NCBI GenBank assembly: GCA_015698045.1
Contig: BLAL01000218.1
Location: 248,001-312,000 of the forward strand
Direction of reading: 5' to 3'
Length of the DNA: 64,000 nt
Origin: Rhizophagus clarus
Lineage: Eukaryota > Glomeromycota > Glomeromycetes > Glomerales > Glomeraceae
A program made the position numbers and the translations under genes. Shown here in pieces: positions 44,526 through 57,774 of this stretch (position 1 is the stretch's first letter; each line of letters begins with the position of its first letter). Under the pieces are notes generated by a model, which was given only the letters and a program-made list of their open reading frames with translations, was not told the DNA's origin and did no database searches.

Positions 44526-47500
44526 AACCTATATATGTATAATATTCTGACTGTCATATTTCGAATTTTTATATACAACATTTTATATATATATAGTATT
44601 CCTTCCTATAAACGCATGAAATATTTTTCTAAACAATGACATATAACCGAATTTATTTATTTTGAGCGTCGAAAAAACTTTTTTTTTATTGCGATTATTC
44701 TAAATTCTTATAATAATGGTTTATGAGAAATTTGTTGTTTCCCAAATTTATTATTTAACAAAACTTTAGTATGTATTATATTCTTTTTTTTTTTATATTT
44801 GTAAATATTATTGAAAAGGTAGAATTTATTAACGTTAGTGAATATATATATCCTCATATAATAATAAAGAAATATCGAAAAGGAATTTAGGATTTAAAAA
44901 CTAATAATTGGATTTTATTAAAAAAAGGTTGTTACTTAGTTTAAAATAAATAAAAGCTAAAGATTGTAAATTTGTTTTTGCTTGTCTTGTAAATTTCCTG
45001 TAAAAGAAAAAACGGGTTCAACCAAATTCTGAAACCAAATCCTTGCGGTACATTATCTCAATATTTTAGATCCTAAAGTGACTGTTGAGCTTCCGAAATG
45101 GTAAGATCATAACTAGGGATGACAACGGTTGGTCGTCGGTCATAACCAGTTATATAAATTTGACCAATGATCGTTTTGACTGACCGTTTTGCTAACCGTT
45201 TACTGTAACCGACTGTCTAACCTACCATCTAACCAATCATTTATTACAAATTTTCTTAACGTTTTTTTTTGTTAACGAATTTTAATCAGGAAAAAAAATG
45301 TTAAGCAATTTGTTATAGCTGATTTCATAATGTACGGGACATATTCATTTTTATTTACATTAAGCAAAACTTGGTAAAACTCAGAATAAGGCAAAAGTTA
45401 TACCATTAGATTCGGAGCATTGATTTGAGCGCAGCAGTATAGTTTTTATTTCATTTTGTACTCTACCGAATTTTATCTAATTACTCTCGACGAGAAATGT
45501 ATCCTGTATATTATGAAATCAGCTGTAAACAGTTAGTTAACCGATCGGTTAAACGGTCGGTCAGAAGCCTTTGACCGACCAATATCGGTTATGGTTATGA
45601 ACCATAACCGTGACCGTTACCATAACCTTGAGTTCCATAATCCCGTGAGACACTCGTAAGGTTTATCCGAAAAACAAAATACCGGAATGAAAATCATAAG
45701 AAAAAGAGCTTCGTAATCACATGATTATCAATCAAGCAGCGCCATCGCCAGACCGTTATGTTTCGGACAAAAATAAGGAAATAATGCAATATACTAATAA
45801 TTAAAAATATCGAAACATTGTGTAAACATGATTAATATTTTGAAATATTTTGAAATTAACATAACTTTAAGGTGTGACAATAAAAAAAAATGTACCCAAA
45901 TTAGCACATATCATTCCGAATCTCAACTAAATCTCGCAAAATTTTTTGATCTCAAAACGTCATAATTCAGAAATCTTTTAATCCCCATAACAAAACTTCT
46001 GAATTCCATAATCCTGAAATTTTGAGTTTTGCAATTGGAATTTCAAAAAAAAAAAAACTGACAATCTGAACCGCGTCCTAGAAATCCTGCACCTTTAAAA
46101 AAATTATTGAATATAAGGTTTATTTGGTGCGCCATATAAAGAGAAACATTTGCAGATATTTTCATAGTCTATTTAATAATAACATTAATATTTAAAATTG
46201 TGGATGTTGGTTAGATTTTATTTTTTTTACTATTCAGTTGACAATATCAGGTATACTGTACTTTTACTAATAAAATTAACATTGCCGTTCCAAAAAAGTG
46301 TGGTCAATTAATTATATTTGAATAAAAAAAACCCGGATGAAAAACGGACGAATATTGGTATTCGAATATACAGTCACAAATCATTTTTAAACAACGATAA
46401 CCCAAAATCATTGTGTTATTGACTTATTATGATTTGTTTTATAATAAAAATAATTATTAAGGGACAAAGAAATAAAAGGAATAAAGGTAAGAATCAAAGA
46501 AAAGCTCTATTGGAGAAACCATCATCTCTACTAATCCACCAACAAATAAGTGATGATTAAAAAATAAATCTGTGTCCCTATCGATACTTTTGTTAAAATT
46601 AAGCAATTAAGGAAAATAATATATGAAATAAAAATAAAATGTTTTGTCAAACATTTTTTTTTATTTTATTTCCATTTTCAAAATAGTTGATTTTGTGGTG
46701 GTGATAGAATAAAAAAAATTCTGATATTTTCCGGATATTTTTTAGATGTACGTTGGACGATTTCCGGACAAAAAATTATTTTTTTTTTTTTTGTGGTGTT
46801 TGAATTATCCAGGTTCCAGGTTACATCCTGAAATGTCCGAAAAAAATTTTTTTTTTTTTTTACCACTCATTTTCGCAAAATCAAGCAATCAGCGAAATAT
46901 GACTGGTTATGTGATTTTGACATTGTTAATACATCCTATAAAAAATGTTTGTCCCGATAAATATTCGGAACGAGGCCACGTTATTATACAATATTTGTTA
47001 CAATTTAACACAAGGTGCGGAGATTAAGAATTTTCGATCACGTAAAAAACGTACAATATCATGATAAATGTCCAATAAGTAAGTGCCAAGTAAATGTTCG
47101 GAACGAGGTCAATTTTCCGAACAAAAAACCGAACAGTGTTTGGACAATATTTTTTATAGGACATAATTTATATTAATTGGTAAATGAAAAAACGCCAACT
47201 TACTGTAATATTTAATGAGTTAGTATAGTTAGTAACAAAAATTATGGACCTGTAGGAAAACGAAAATAAATAAATAAATGAAAAAGAAAATGAATAAAAA
47301 AAATTTTTTTTTTTTTATTACTTTTATGTATGTTAAAAATACAACTGATAAAACAATAAAAAAAAATACATATATTTAGAAGAGCTGATGATTCAAATTA
47401 TTTAAAAACTATAAAAAAAAAAATTAACTAAGAAGGCAATTTAAATCATAATAATATCGCACGATTTCAAATTCATAATGCCTTAAGAAAGTTAGCCGGC

Positions 47501-47884
47501 TTTATTAATTTGGCTAACAGCAGATGTATTATCAACATCTAACGCACGATATAGAAGCATTGAAGTTTACGTATCTTAAAAATAAAAAAAAAAGAAGAAA
47601 ATATTTTTAATTATTTAAAATTTTTTTTCTACTTTGCTTAAAAAAAATATTCGACATATAATGCTTAATGTAAAATTTAAAATATGTATTACTACATAAA
47701 GTATATAGTGCTTATGAACAAAAATCAAAATTGTAATAAAAAAAAAAAGATGAAATGAAAAATAAAATGTTTATATGAGATGATTAAAAATATACAATGG
47801 TTAAAATTACAATAATGTAAAAGTGAAAATAAAAAAAATAAAATTGTCCAATTAAAATAGTCCAAATTTTTACAATTGCATTCA
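44526..47884. other. Intergenic region with TIR-element remains
   Basis: No gene. Contains the palindromic element 45114-45629 and, at about 46700-47165, a second repeat cluster with TCCGGA and CGGAACGAGG units ending ATTTTTTATAGGACA (related to 19095-19325). Frames at 46678-47027 lie in that repeat. 47280-47880 is A/T-rich simple sequence. Confidence 0.5.
45114..45629. mobile_element. hAT-like MITE with CCGGTTA palindromic ends (degenerate)
   Basis: The left end is TAGGGATGACAACGGTTGG; the right end, read inverted, is AAGGTTATGGTAACGGTCAC and matches the sequence at 2861. Both arms contain multiple GGTCGGTCA/CGGTTAT units (e.g. GACCGACCAATATCGGTTA). The interior is plain AT-rich DNA. No target duplication survives. 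Non-autonomous. Confidence 0.6.
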
Positions 47885-48280
47885 TTAATAATGTTCACAA
47901 TGTCTCTTTTTCTTAGAAAATTTCCTCTCATAATTAACTCTAATACGTTTCCAAAAATCATTTACTTTATATTTTATTTTCGAACCTGAAGTTCGAAAGT
48001 AACCAAAACATCCGTTGGTATATTCATCCTTTTCTTGATAAATCTCAGAGCGATGACGTTTGACTCTTGAATTAGAACGAGAAAATGAAAAGATAGATGG
48101 GAATGTTGGTCTCTTATTAGGATTAGGTGATGAATTGTTATCTTCTAGAGGTGTGTAAGATAACGGAGATTGATGAACTTGGTTTTGTCTTGGTGATTGA
48201 GGAGAAAAATTGTTTAATGAGGACGAATAAAACGAAGTAGTCTTAATTTGTAAAGGTAATTGAGAAGATTTTTTGATCAT
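47885..48280 (-). CDS. Unknown Ser/Pro/Asn-rich protein with basic C-terminus
   Basis: Single-exon 131-residue frame starting at an ATG (48280) with no internal interruption. Residues 1-75 are low-complexity and rich in Ser, Pro and Asn (YSSSLNNFSPQSPRQNQ, PNPNKRPTFPS); the C-terminal half is basic and aromatic (FWKRIRVNYERKFSKKKRH). No signal peptide, membrane segment or known domain. The relatively GC-rich third positions in its minus-strand frame compared with the flanks support coding. It could be a disordered nuclear or phosphorylation-controlled protein; function unknown. A T/A-rich stretch lies just upstream (48315-48332). Confidence 0.6.
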   Translation of the reverse strand: MIKKSSQLPLQIKTTSFYSSSLNNFSPQSPRQNQVHQSPLSYTPLEDNNSSPNPNKRPTFPSIFSFSRSNSRVKRHRSEIYQEKDEYTNGCFGYFRTSGSKIKYKVNDFWKRIRVNYERKFSKKKRHCEHY

Positions 48281-49376
48281 TCTAAATTTGTGATCACGTT
48301 AATAAATCAAATATTAAAAAAAAAAAAAAAAATATTTAATATTTAAAGTTCCTGGTCGAGGGTAAGGGATATTTATATTGTTTTAGCATAATTTTTTATT
48401 AAATGAAAATCACTTTCATTACATCAAGAATCGGAGAAATTCCAATAAAAAGGTTATTGCCGCTAATTCGAATCTATTTTTAAACAACAATACTTATTAT
48501 GCCCCTTAATTTAATTCTTGAAGATCTATTTTACTAATTAGAAAACGAATTATTTATGTGAAAAGATAAAAATAGCTTACTCATATATCGAAATAATTTG
48601 TCGATCAAATTTTATATGCGCGACACAAATGATGAGCCATCTCATTAACCGGGTAGTGTAACTTGTTTTATAATAACTAGAACCGGATTTTTCTGGAAAA
48701 TTACCGGTAACTGCGGCTTTAATTTATACACAATTCCCTTACTAATGAAGACCCGTATTAACAAAATGAACCAAAAGTGGAAATTTTAAGAAACTATGAA
48801 TTTTTCTTTTTTTTTCAGGGAAGAATGCTAAACCATTATCTGGTGTTTAACAATTTTAAAGTAAAATGGCAATCCACGATATTATTGATCGACCAAGTAA
48901 TTTTAGAATCCAATCCATTTATAATAATAGTATCAAATGTATTAAATTAAAATTTACAGCTTTATTAATTTTAAGCAATTGACACTTCCAAATAAAAAAA
49001 ATGATCGCTAATATGATTATGTCATCAGGATCGATCAATGTGATGCCCGATAAACTTTGCTTAAAAAATTAACGTTAACAGGTAAGGTCACTCGATGTTT
49101 GATTGTTATCAATAATTGTCTGCTTATTAATTTAAAAAAATTACATCATCGATCGAGTCTTGGCGTTTGCATCCAGTCGATTTTCACCATGTGACAAAAG
49201 TTCTGGAAACCATTTCTGAGATCTTTAATATAACCATATCAATTAGAAAAAGGTTGCACACTATCGATATTGTATCATTTAGTGCGTGACACGAGATATA
49301 CAGAGCGCGTATTATATTTATATTACACTTGTAGTATCATGAGAAGATCACATGATTTCGGTGTGTTACGTAACGG

Positions 49377-49420
<44 letters not shown>

Positions 49421-50117
49421 GTATTTCAATTTTATTAATTGTCACCAATTTACATTCGGTGAAAACGAAATTTTATTCTGGTTAAATTACAAGATTATAA
49501 ACAATTTTTAATATCATACCTCATGTTATCGAGCTATAAATTATTAATTCCTGAAAAAATATTTCTAAAATGTTAATATCGTCATGTTTCACAATCTTTA
49601 AATTAACCATATTTTTTGCTTCAAATTATATTTCCATAATTATTAAAAATATAACTAGTTGATAAATGCCAAGAATACCCAAACATCTATATATGAATTA
49701 CTCGGACCGAACTTTATTTATGTTTATATTTTCCAGAATTTTAACACGCCGTTACACGAACATGTCGTTGTTTTAGAATTTTCTTTTTAAAAAACGATTC
49801 TTGTAATGAGTTTAAAAAAAACAAACAAAGTCTTTAATTGTTAATCGTAAAAATGAATTGCAACGTTAAAATTTTTTACAAATGTCACACCATGTAACAC
49901 ACCATTTTAACTCAGTAGCATTGTAACATTAATTTTACCCGAAATAAAACGGCTGGTTTTATATTTGTTTATGATCTACTCCCTTTTTTTAGTTCCCAAA
50001 ATTGGTTAGTGATTTGCTGCAATCGAGTTCTTGTTCAGAAATCAGAAGTTATTGTCGATATCGTTATATATGGTTGATTATTGAGGAAGAAAAAATTATT
50101 TCTTTTTGCAAAAAATT
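48281..50117. other. Intergenic region, kinase promoter at right end
   Basis: No gene seen. Contains the T11A29 tract (49377-49416). From about 49590 to 50117 it is weakly similar to 42720-43090, the upstream region of the paralogous kinase. Confidence 0.5.
49377..49416. promoter_or_regulatory. T11A29 dA:dT tract
   Basis: Eleven T followed by twenty-nine A, about 700 bp upstream of the kinase start codon at 50118. Position relative to duplicated flanking sequence suggests it is the counterpart of 42888-42912. Regulatory role inferred. Confidence 0.35.
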
Positions 50118-51448
50118 ATGGGCCAAAAAATATCGATTATTCAAAACGGAAACGATGTTATTTATGATTTTATAAAACACACGCAGGGGAGAATGAAATT
50201 TGTTCCCTATGACGAATTCAAAGATGTGGAATTTATTACAGAAGGAGGATTTAGTAGAATTTATAAAGCAACTTGGATCAATGGTCCAGAAATGACGGTT
50301 GCTCTCAAGGAACTTGCTGGTTCTAAAAATATCACTTCTGAACATTTAAATGAGGTAAGATATTATTATATAATTTTTAATTATTAATTAAGCGAACTTA
50401 ATAATTACATTTAATTTTAGCTCAAGATATCTAACGATTTTGTTTCAAGTTGTGAATATCCAAGCCATTTGAATTTTAATGATTATAACAAAATTATCAC
50501 CTTTCATGGGATTACTCAATGTCCCATCACCCAGAATTTTTTGATAATCACAAAATATTACAAGTCCGGAAGCTTAGCGCAGTATATAGCCAAAAATTTT
50601 TTCAATATGAACTGGGACTCAAAATTATATATTTTAAATGATATTATATTTGGACTTAAAACTATACATGACGCAGATATAATCCACAAAGATTATCATA
50701 GCGGTAATATTTTTATAGATATTGACGATGATTTGTTATCAGCAATAACAGGTGATTTAGGATTAAGTAAATCATCGCTAGATGATGAAAAAGATGACAA
50801 AGTGTATGGAAATATTCCATACGTTGCTCCAGAGATATTTCAAGGAAAAATGTATACTAAAGCTTCTGACATATATAGTATCGGTATGATTATGTGGGAA
50901 TTAATGGCAGGTAGAAAACCTTTTTGGAATCGAGATCACGATGTAGAACTTATTATCGACATATTCGATGGACTTCGACCTCCAATTATCGCAGATGCAC
51001 CTAATGGTTATGTTGATTTAATGAAAAAATGTTGGCATTCTAATCCAAATGAAAGGCCAACTGCTGCAGAACTTCAAAAAAATATTGAGTACATTTTAGT
51101 TAATGAGCCATGTTGTAAAACTAAAATTATGAAATCACTAGATATTGAACCTATAACAATACATAGTTCATGCAGCAAAAATAGTACTATAAGTTCAATG
51201 ACTACTAGAAGTTCAGAATCTGAAATTAATACCGTTATTCATTATGATGATGCTGGTAAGTAAATATTATATAATAACATTTTTTTGATTTAAATTTATA
51301 AATTAATTATTATTATTATACAGATTATATTACTAAAGAAATTGAATTTGATATTGAAATTTCTCAATATGATGATATGAATCAATATATTGTATTAACT
51401 ATAATCTGTATTTATAATATTTTCACTGTTTTCAGTTTATGTATATAA
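50118..51448 (+). CDS. TKL-like protein kinase, paralogue of the 43.1-kb gene
   Basis: Three exons: 50118-50354, 50421-51255, 51324-51448; GT-AG, frame continuous, 398 residues. MGQKISIIQ start at the first ATG. TEGGFSRIYKATW forms the glycine loop; VALKEL carries the catalytic Lys; HKDYHSGN, DLG and APEI are present. Relative to its paralogue it lacks a 12-residue insert after TWING and has only one copy of the DYxxKEIEFD tail unit, then reads on into a hydrophobic end (LTIICIYNIFTVFSLCI) that looks like read-through of former 3' UTR or a tail anchor. Substrate unknown. Confidence 0.85.
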
Positions 51449-52139
51449 TATTTTAAGTATACTGTACATACTCACCTGTATATATTATCTCATAAAATAT
51501 ATGTTTATTGTTTAACATAAAAATTGAAATAATAAAATTATAATAATTATAATGAATTATGAAAAATAAATTTTTGTTATTTTTATTAAGTTTACAATGT
51601 TATAAAGAAATCATAATAACGACAAAAACTTTCTATTTATTGCAAATTTTGACAAGTTAATAACAAAATTTTTCTTTAAAATTCAAGAATTTACAGCTAA
51701 GTAATGCCTAGGTCGCATTTTATACAATATTTGATCGAACATCAATCCATAAATTATTTTATTATTGTTTTATACAAGTGTCAAAAGGTAGCTGAGCGAG
51801 CGATCTCACACCCATTATACATATCTTATTTAAACCAGATCACATGATCAATGACGGGTTATGGGCGACCCAGATCTACTGTATATCCAAGTTATACAAT
51901 TTTCTTATTTTCGTGTATCATTTAAAAAAAGATTTTAATAACCATTATGAAAACAAGCCTGAGTACAACCATTTTAAATTACAAATACAATTATTTATAT
52001 TATGACTATAATAACCTTCTGAGTGAATAAAAAACAAATTACTTTCCTATAAAGAAAAAAAAAAATACCACCAGAAAAAGAATCGGAATACCTTCAAATA
52101 CATTTAACATAATTAATCATTCTTTCTGTTTCTGTCATA
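51449..52139. other. Intergenic region, nothing recognised
   Basis: AT-rich spacer between the kinase and the minus-strand F-box-like gene; no frame or repeat of note. Confidence 0.5.
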
Positions 52140-53552
52140 TCAGAATACTTTTCCATCTCCCTCGTTTGGTTGAAATATAACTTTATTAATTATCCCTTCT
52201 GTTATGTATTTTTCTATCTTATCATAATATTTTTCCACCTCCGACATTTGATTGAACTGTAATACCATAGGATGTCTACCTTTCCAATTATCAAAAAATA
52301 ATTTTAAGGATTCTAATTCGGGCACTACAAAACAATTATAAAATTTAAATCGGAACAAACAAGTCGGGGATGATTTGGCTAATATTCTAAATAAATTATC
52401 CCAATTAAATACTATATCTGTATTATTATAAATATATAATTCATTCAAATGTTCACAATTAATTAATAACTTTTCTATTTCTAAAATATTATGGCTTCTA
52501 AATAATAATTTAAGATACTTTAACTTTGGACAATTTTGATAAATAGCTCGAATAATTCTTTCATTCTCGATCTCATTATGAACTGTTTCATCAATAACTA
52601 TTTCAACAAGAGTTCCACTTGTATTTTCAATAAAACTTGTTAAAGATTTGACTGAAACACATTTTGTTCTCAAAATTTGTAAGGAAGGTAAGAATAAGTT
52701 ATCTAATACAGCATAATTAAATTCTAATTCTAATATTTTTAAATTTACAAGAGATGATAAATTTGTCTTAATAGGTAAACTAATTATCTTAAAATATTGA
52801 ATAGTATCTGAATGTTTGATTACAGAATTTTCAAGGCACCTAAGAAAGTAATTATCTTTTTTATATACAGCCGTTACAATCGGATAGTGTAAATTTTCTT
52901 TTAATAAATAAATATCATATAATTTTTTTTGTGATTCAATTAACCTAACGATTTCAAAATTATCTTTATACCCGTTAAAAGTAATTTCTAATTCTTTAAT
53001 TGAATTACATATTGTCATTAATCCATCTAAAACGTTATCACCTACATTCGTATTACAACTAAGAAATTTAATATCTGAGAAACATCGTTCAGCTCCAGGA
53101 ATAAGATGTATTTGTTCATTAAATTTTTTAGGTATATAAACGTGTGTAAATTTTGTATTTTCATTAATAAAAAGTTTGAATATTTTATCACGAGTAATTG
53201 ATTGATTGGATTTTTTATAAATAATATCCGAAATACTTTGAATTTTTTCAAAATTTAAATGTTTACAATAAATAATGTAATTATATAAAGGTTTTTGACA
53301 TGAATTTGGTAAAAAATAATTTAAAAAATAATGGAATCGATTTTTTGTTTCATTTGTTAAATATGAAATAATTAAATTTGATAACGACAATTCATTCTCT
53401 TTACTTAAATTTTTCCATGGATCCCTCCATAAAATTGGAATAATTATTTCACACCAAGTTTTACTAACCAAAAGACATGTACAAAGTGTATTTTTATCAT
53501 CGTATAATTCTTCAAATATTGAATAAAGAATATCTTCAAGTAATTTAGACAT
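52140..53552 (-). CDS. F-box-like / LRR-like protein
   Basis: Intronless 470-residue protein, MSKLLEDILYSIFEELYDD then TCLLVSKTWCEIIIPILWRD: F-box-like module at residues 1-45. The body has LRR-like segments (IKELEITF, LVNLKILELEF, LQILRTK, LKYLKLLF, LNELYIYN). It has a distinct sequence from the left-hand cluster, so it is an older paralogue. The start codon abuts a T12A13 tract (53552-53576) whose T-run overlaps the ATG, leaving little room for a leader unless transcription starts within or beyond the tract. Expected SCF substrate receptor; substrate unknown. Confidence 0.85.
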   Translation of the reverse strand: MSKLLEDILYSIFEELYDDKNTLCTCLLVSKTWCEIIIPILWRDPWKNLSKENELSLSNLIISYLTNETKNRFHYFLNYFLPNSCQKPLYNYIIYCKHLNFEKIQSISDIIYKKSNQSITRDKIFKLFINENTKFTHVYIPKKFNEQIHLIPGAERCFSDIKFLSCNTNVGDNVLDGLMTICNSIKELEITFNGYKDNFEIVRLIESQKKLYDIYLLKENLHYPIVTAVYKKDNYFLRCLENSVIKHSDTIQYFKIISLPIKTNLSSLVNLKILELEFNYAVLDNLFLPSLQILRTKCVSVKSLTSFIENTSGTLVEIVIDETVHNEIENERIIRAIYQNCPKLKYLKLLFRSHNILEIEKLLINCEHLNELYIYNNTDIVFNWDNLFRILAKSSPTCLFRFKFYNCFVVPELESLKLFFDNWKGRHPMVLQFNQMSEVEKYYDKIEKYITEGIINKVIFQPNEGDGKVF

Positions 53553-53576
53553 TTTTTTTTTTTAAAAAAAAAAAAA
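53552..53576. promoter_or_regulatory. T12A13 dA:dT tract touching an F-box start codon
   Basis: Twelve T (including the T of the minus-strand CAT at 53550-53552) followed by thirteen A. Same class as 7914-7935. On the coding strand this reads T13A12 then TG, so the tract is immediately 5' of the start codon. Confidence 0.45.
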
Positions 53577-54614
53577 GAAAAATACTGAGAAAGACGGAAA
53601 TGCAAAAAAAAAGATTACAAATTCGTATTACAAAGCTGTCATTGTTGGCGTACAAAGATTAATTACGTACAACGTACCACACTTAATTCTACATGATTCA
53701 CATGATAGGTAATTGACAAATTACTCGTTAAATTGATCAACTTAATTCAAACATTTGGCTAGTTGGAATGCAGGCAAGTTTTAAGTCCCTTAAAATTATC
53801 TTAATTAAGATATATTAAATTATTTAAGAAGTTTTGAGTTTTCAAACAAAGATAACTGAAACGAAAGAACTTTTAATATGTCAATTCGCACTAAACAAAG
53901 ATTGTAACACCATTATTTTGCTCTTATGTTTCTTGTTCCTAGCAACTATATCTACATAGAAAGTACTATATCTAAAGTGAACTTCAAAATAATATACATA
54001 TGCAAGAAAAAGCAAATAAAATTTAAAATTAATATAATAAATTCACGTGAATTATTAAAAGTGACGAATTTTTTCCTTTGAGAGACTTTTCAAAATTAAT
54101 TAACTGAAATAGAGTTCGATAGGGATCATCCGGAGCTGAAATTGGTATTGTTAATGTTAGATTTATCCTGACTTGACATCATAATTTTTGGTCGGAATTA
54201 AAATTTTAATTTACGAGTTAGTTCTGCCCGCACTTATAGTATTAGCCCAAACTAATTATAGTTCTTACTAGAATTAAAAAATCGGATCAATCCGTCGAAA
54301 ACGGAAACTTAATTTTTAATCCGGATGATCAGATCTTTTGTAATACATTTCTCTTTGTTATTTTGTAATACAATTTTTATTTGTAACACATAATTATTAC
54401 ACAAATTGTATTATTAAGCGACGGACTACCCGTTTACATAACATTCTTTATGTGCATGCGTAAATATTGTCTTTATTCCTTTTCCCAATTGTATGTTTAT
54501 TGGTTTAACATCTATCTCCCGTAAACATTATACCTCTCATTTGTAATTTTTATCTGAAATTAATTAATCAAATCTCGATTTAAGTTTATAATATTATATA
54601 AAGACAAAGACTTT

Positions 54615-54718
54615 TAATGAAAAGTTCTATTGGTTGTAAAATTCTAACATATAATTAATAACTCGTTAATGAAAAGTTCTATTGGTTGTAAAATTCTAAC
54701 ATATAATTAATAACTCGT
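54615..54718. repeat. Perfect 2 x 52-bp tandem duplication
   Basis: The 52-bp unit beginning TAATGAAAAGTTCTATTGG occurs twice back to back (54615-54666, 54667-54718) with no mismatch seen. Non-coding; a recent slippage or assembly-level duplication. Confidence 0.9.
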
Positions 54719-54899
54719 TACTAAAGATATATTTCAAAGAAATTCTTTAAACTCAAGAATTGTCACATTTGACATATTTTATCGAATTATCAATCCGATA
54801 AATAATTTTATTATTTATTGTTGGAGGACATTTTTACGTTCCATTTATCGACTGTCCGTATATAATGTTCTTAGAGCTGTGACTCATAAGAATTTCTGG

Positions 54900-55610
54900 A
54901 TCCCAAATAAATGTTACCCGACTCCAAAACGGGCATTACCCGTTTATGCCCGTTTAACTCTATATCAAAATGACCTGAGCATATCCGGATATTACGGATA
55001 TTACCCGGATACAAACCATTTTTTAAATATGCAAATCGAATTTAATAAAACTTTTGATATATTATAATACTAAGAACAAATATAATTTATCATTATTTAA
55101 ATTTAAATTTTCAAAAAAAAAAAAAAAATTAAAATTATTACTTTTATTATTTAGGTATTTAAAAAATAATAAAGTTTCACACAAAACGGGTATTACTCGA
55201 TTTTACCCATTTGTTATTTCATGGAACCCGGGTTGGCTAACCCGGGTCACCGCCACTCGGGTAAAGATAGGTAGATCAACTTGCCAGATCACTACCTGTT
55301 TGGTCAGATTTATTTTTAATTAAATTTAAAATGGTTTATTTCGTTTTTCATTTAGATACTCGTTTATTATTACTTAAAGTAGTAAGCCAATTGTTATTTG
55401 TTAAAGAAGTAGTTTGTATTGTAAAGCTTGAAGTCAATAATATTTGGAATATAATAATTTTGTCTTTGTTTTATAATAAAAGAAATTAAATAAATGTATT
55501 ATAAATATTTAAAAAATAAATAACAATTTTATATGGATTACGAGTAGGTAGTGGTGGTTGACCGTCTTTCACTCGTCGGGTAATGTGACCCGCGGACTCA
55601 TCTACATTAA
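54900..55610. repeat. ACCCG/CGGGT inverted-repeat cluster
   Basis: Groups of ACGGGCATTACCCGTTTATGCCCGTTT at the left, AACCCGGGTTGGCTAACCCGGGTCACC in the middle (55228-55254) and GGGTAATGTGACCCGCGG at the right form mutually inverted motifs in otherwise AT-rich DNA. Probably one or two non-autonomous TIR elements; exact ends unclear. Confidence 0.45.
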
Positions 55611-57774
55611 AGAGTAGAATTTGCTGAAATCCTTAAAATTGCATGCTTTACTGCACATTTCTATATAATTCATTCCAATGTACCATAGAATATCCATCAA
55701 CTTCACCAGAAAGCGTTGTTTGCGATAATTTTAACAAATAACTCAGATGGATATTCATTATTATGCAATTAATATTATATAGACGGATTTTCATTATCAT
55801 GCAATTGATATTAATAGATGAATATTTATTATATGCAATTAATATTAATATGTGTATTTTAATATACCAGTTAATTATACTAAAAACGTATCATTTGCAA
55901 TACACTACATTAAAATTGTGGGCGTCACTAGTTATTATATACGAATCTTAAGATAGCTGAGCGATCTAGACCAGTTATTTTTATTTCCTTTCACGCTCAT
56001 ACATACATATATATATGTATTATGTATAAATATTATACAGTGTAATTATCTATCTATCTAATTTTGTTTTTATTTTATTCGCATAACTGAGTAGATGCAA
56101 TCTATGAGTAACTACTGTATATAAAATAAATACATGAAGTAGAAAGATATAAAAAATTAATAAGCTACATTATTAAAAATAACATTAAACTGTCTACCGA
56201 TAAGAAGTGTGAATCCAGAATAAAATCCTGAAATAATAGGTATATAGTAGTAAAATAATTATTTAATGACCCGTATTTTCTTTTTATATGTGTCACACGT
56301 AAATATGGATACCGACGTCAAATGTACTGTATCATTTAAATTAAAATAATAAAATAAAATGTTAGGCGTGGTAAAGACGAAAATGCGTTTGTAAATGCCA
56401 GTTCTTTTATGCTTATGAAAATAAGCGTTATTTATATGTAGCAGAAGGTTTATTAATTAAATGTAAATGCGAAGGTGAAATAAAATATAATAAATTATTA
56501 ATAAATGTTTCACCGTTGATCAATTTGCGAAGGTTACACGATCAACTTAAATAAAAAAATGTAAATTAATCGGTTGCGAATAGGTAATGCATACACTAGT
56601 AATTACAATCAGACGCAAACATTAATTTACAAATAAACTAACACTTTAAACAACGAGATAACTTATTAAATAAATGCTTTATTTATTTAAAACGAAATTA
56701 TCTGTTTTTACATTGATTAAAAACGCCTATATTTATACAAAAAACAACTACACTAAATTTATTTGACATATCTAACATATTACATAAATGCTACTTATTT
56801 CATATATTTCGCATATTTGTTATATTGCATATGTTTAACATATCAAACATTTGCAATATTCGTAACATTTATGACATTCGTGACATTCGCAACATTAGCA
56901 ACATGATCAGTAATCATGTGACTGTTCGATCGTGACACGTTATTTAATGTGGATTTTTTGTTGATCACATTGTTTAATTTTAAGAAATTGTACTTTATTG
57001 AAAACATTCAAACTATTACATTCGCCCATTTCCAGGGAGCGTCTCTATACTGTTATTCGGGAAGAACGAAAATTACTAGTAACCAACATTCTACCGATTA
57101 CTGTTTAGTAATTTAGTCAGGTTTCCAATAAGTCCACTCACGTTGTAATCTCGAGAACCATCACAAAAATCAAACGATCAGAATCTCATTATAATACAAA
57201 CCTGACTTCATAATCCTGAAACTTCATTATTCTCGTAAAAATCAATATTTTTTTATTTACAGTATATACACTATTTTTATAATCTTGCGTAAAAATTAGT
57301 GATTATTATAACAGATAATATTTTTTTTTTTTTATTATTTATGATTTGATAATGCTTTGCAGAAACGAAGTAACAGTTAAATTTTTTTTATCAACATGTA
57401 ATAATTTATAAATACATTGTAAATTAAAACAATTTTTTTTTATTAGTCATTATTAGCAGTTAATACTATACAAATTTAATATTTATTATTATCAGTTATC
57501 AGTTATGTAATGATTTAAAATACTTTCGCAAAATTTCACCCGAGGTCAATTTAATGTTTTAATCACCTGAGGTGATTGTCTAATTTTTAAATTTTAATTT
57601 AACCCCGATTATTCTAAATAAATTTTCAATGGTAATTTTATTTTTTTTCGGCACCAGGTGATTTGTATTACGTTCGGTATTTTTTTACACGCGTTTTTTG
57701 GTTTTCCTTTCTGTAGTGCCGTTTCTAAGACAATTTGAAATGGCCTTTCTGAAACTTCTAAGGGCTTGTATAAC

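Larger units (their letters stand above)
53577..57774. other. Gene-poor, repeat-containing region
   Basis: No credible gene over 4 kb. Contains the 2 x 52-bp direct repeat (54615-54718), a cluster of ACCCGGGT/ACGGGTA inverted units between about 54900 and 55610 that looks like one or two decayed TIR elements, a TATATATA run near 56010, and around 56440 a GTAGCAGAAGGTTTAT stretch that recurs at 58291 beside the LTR of the Gypsy element. 56830-56905 has CATTCGCAACAT-type short repeats. Confidence 0.45.

Noticed and set aside
46678-47027. Frames of 62-93 codons on both strands
   Set aside because: They fall in a T-rich repeat cluster with TCCGGA units and have no coding signature.
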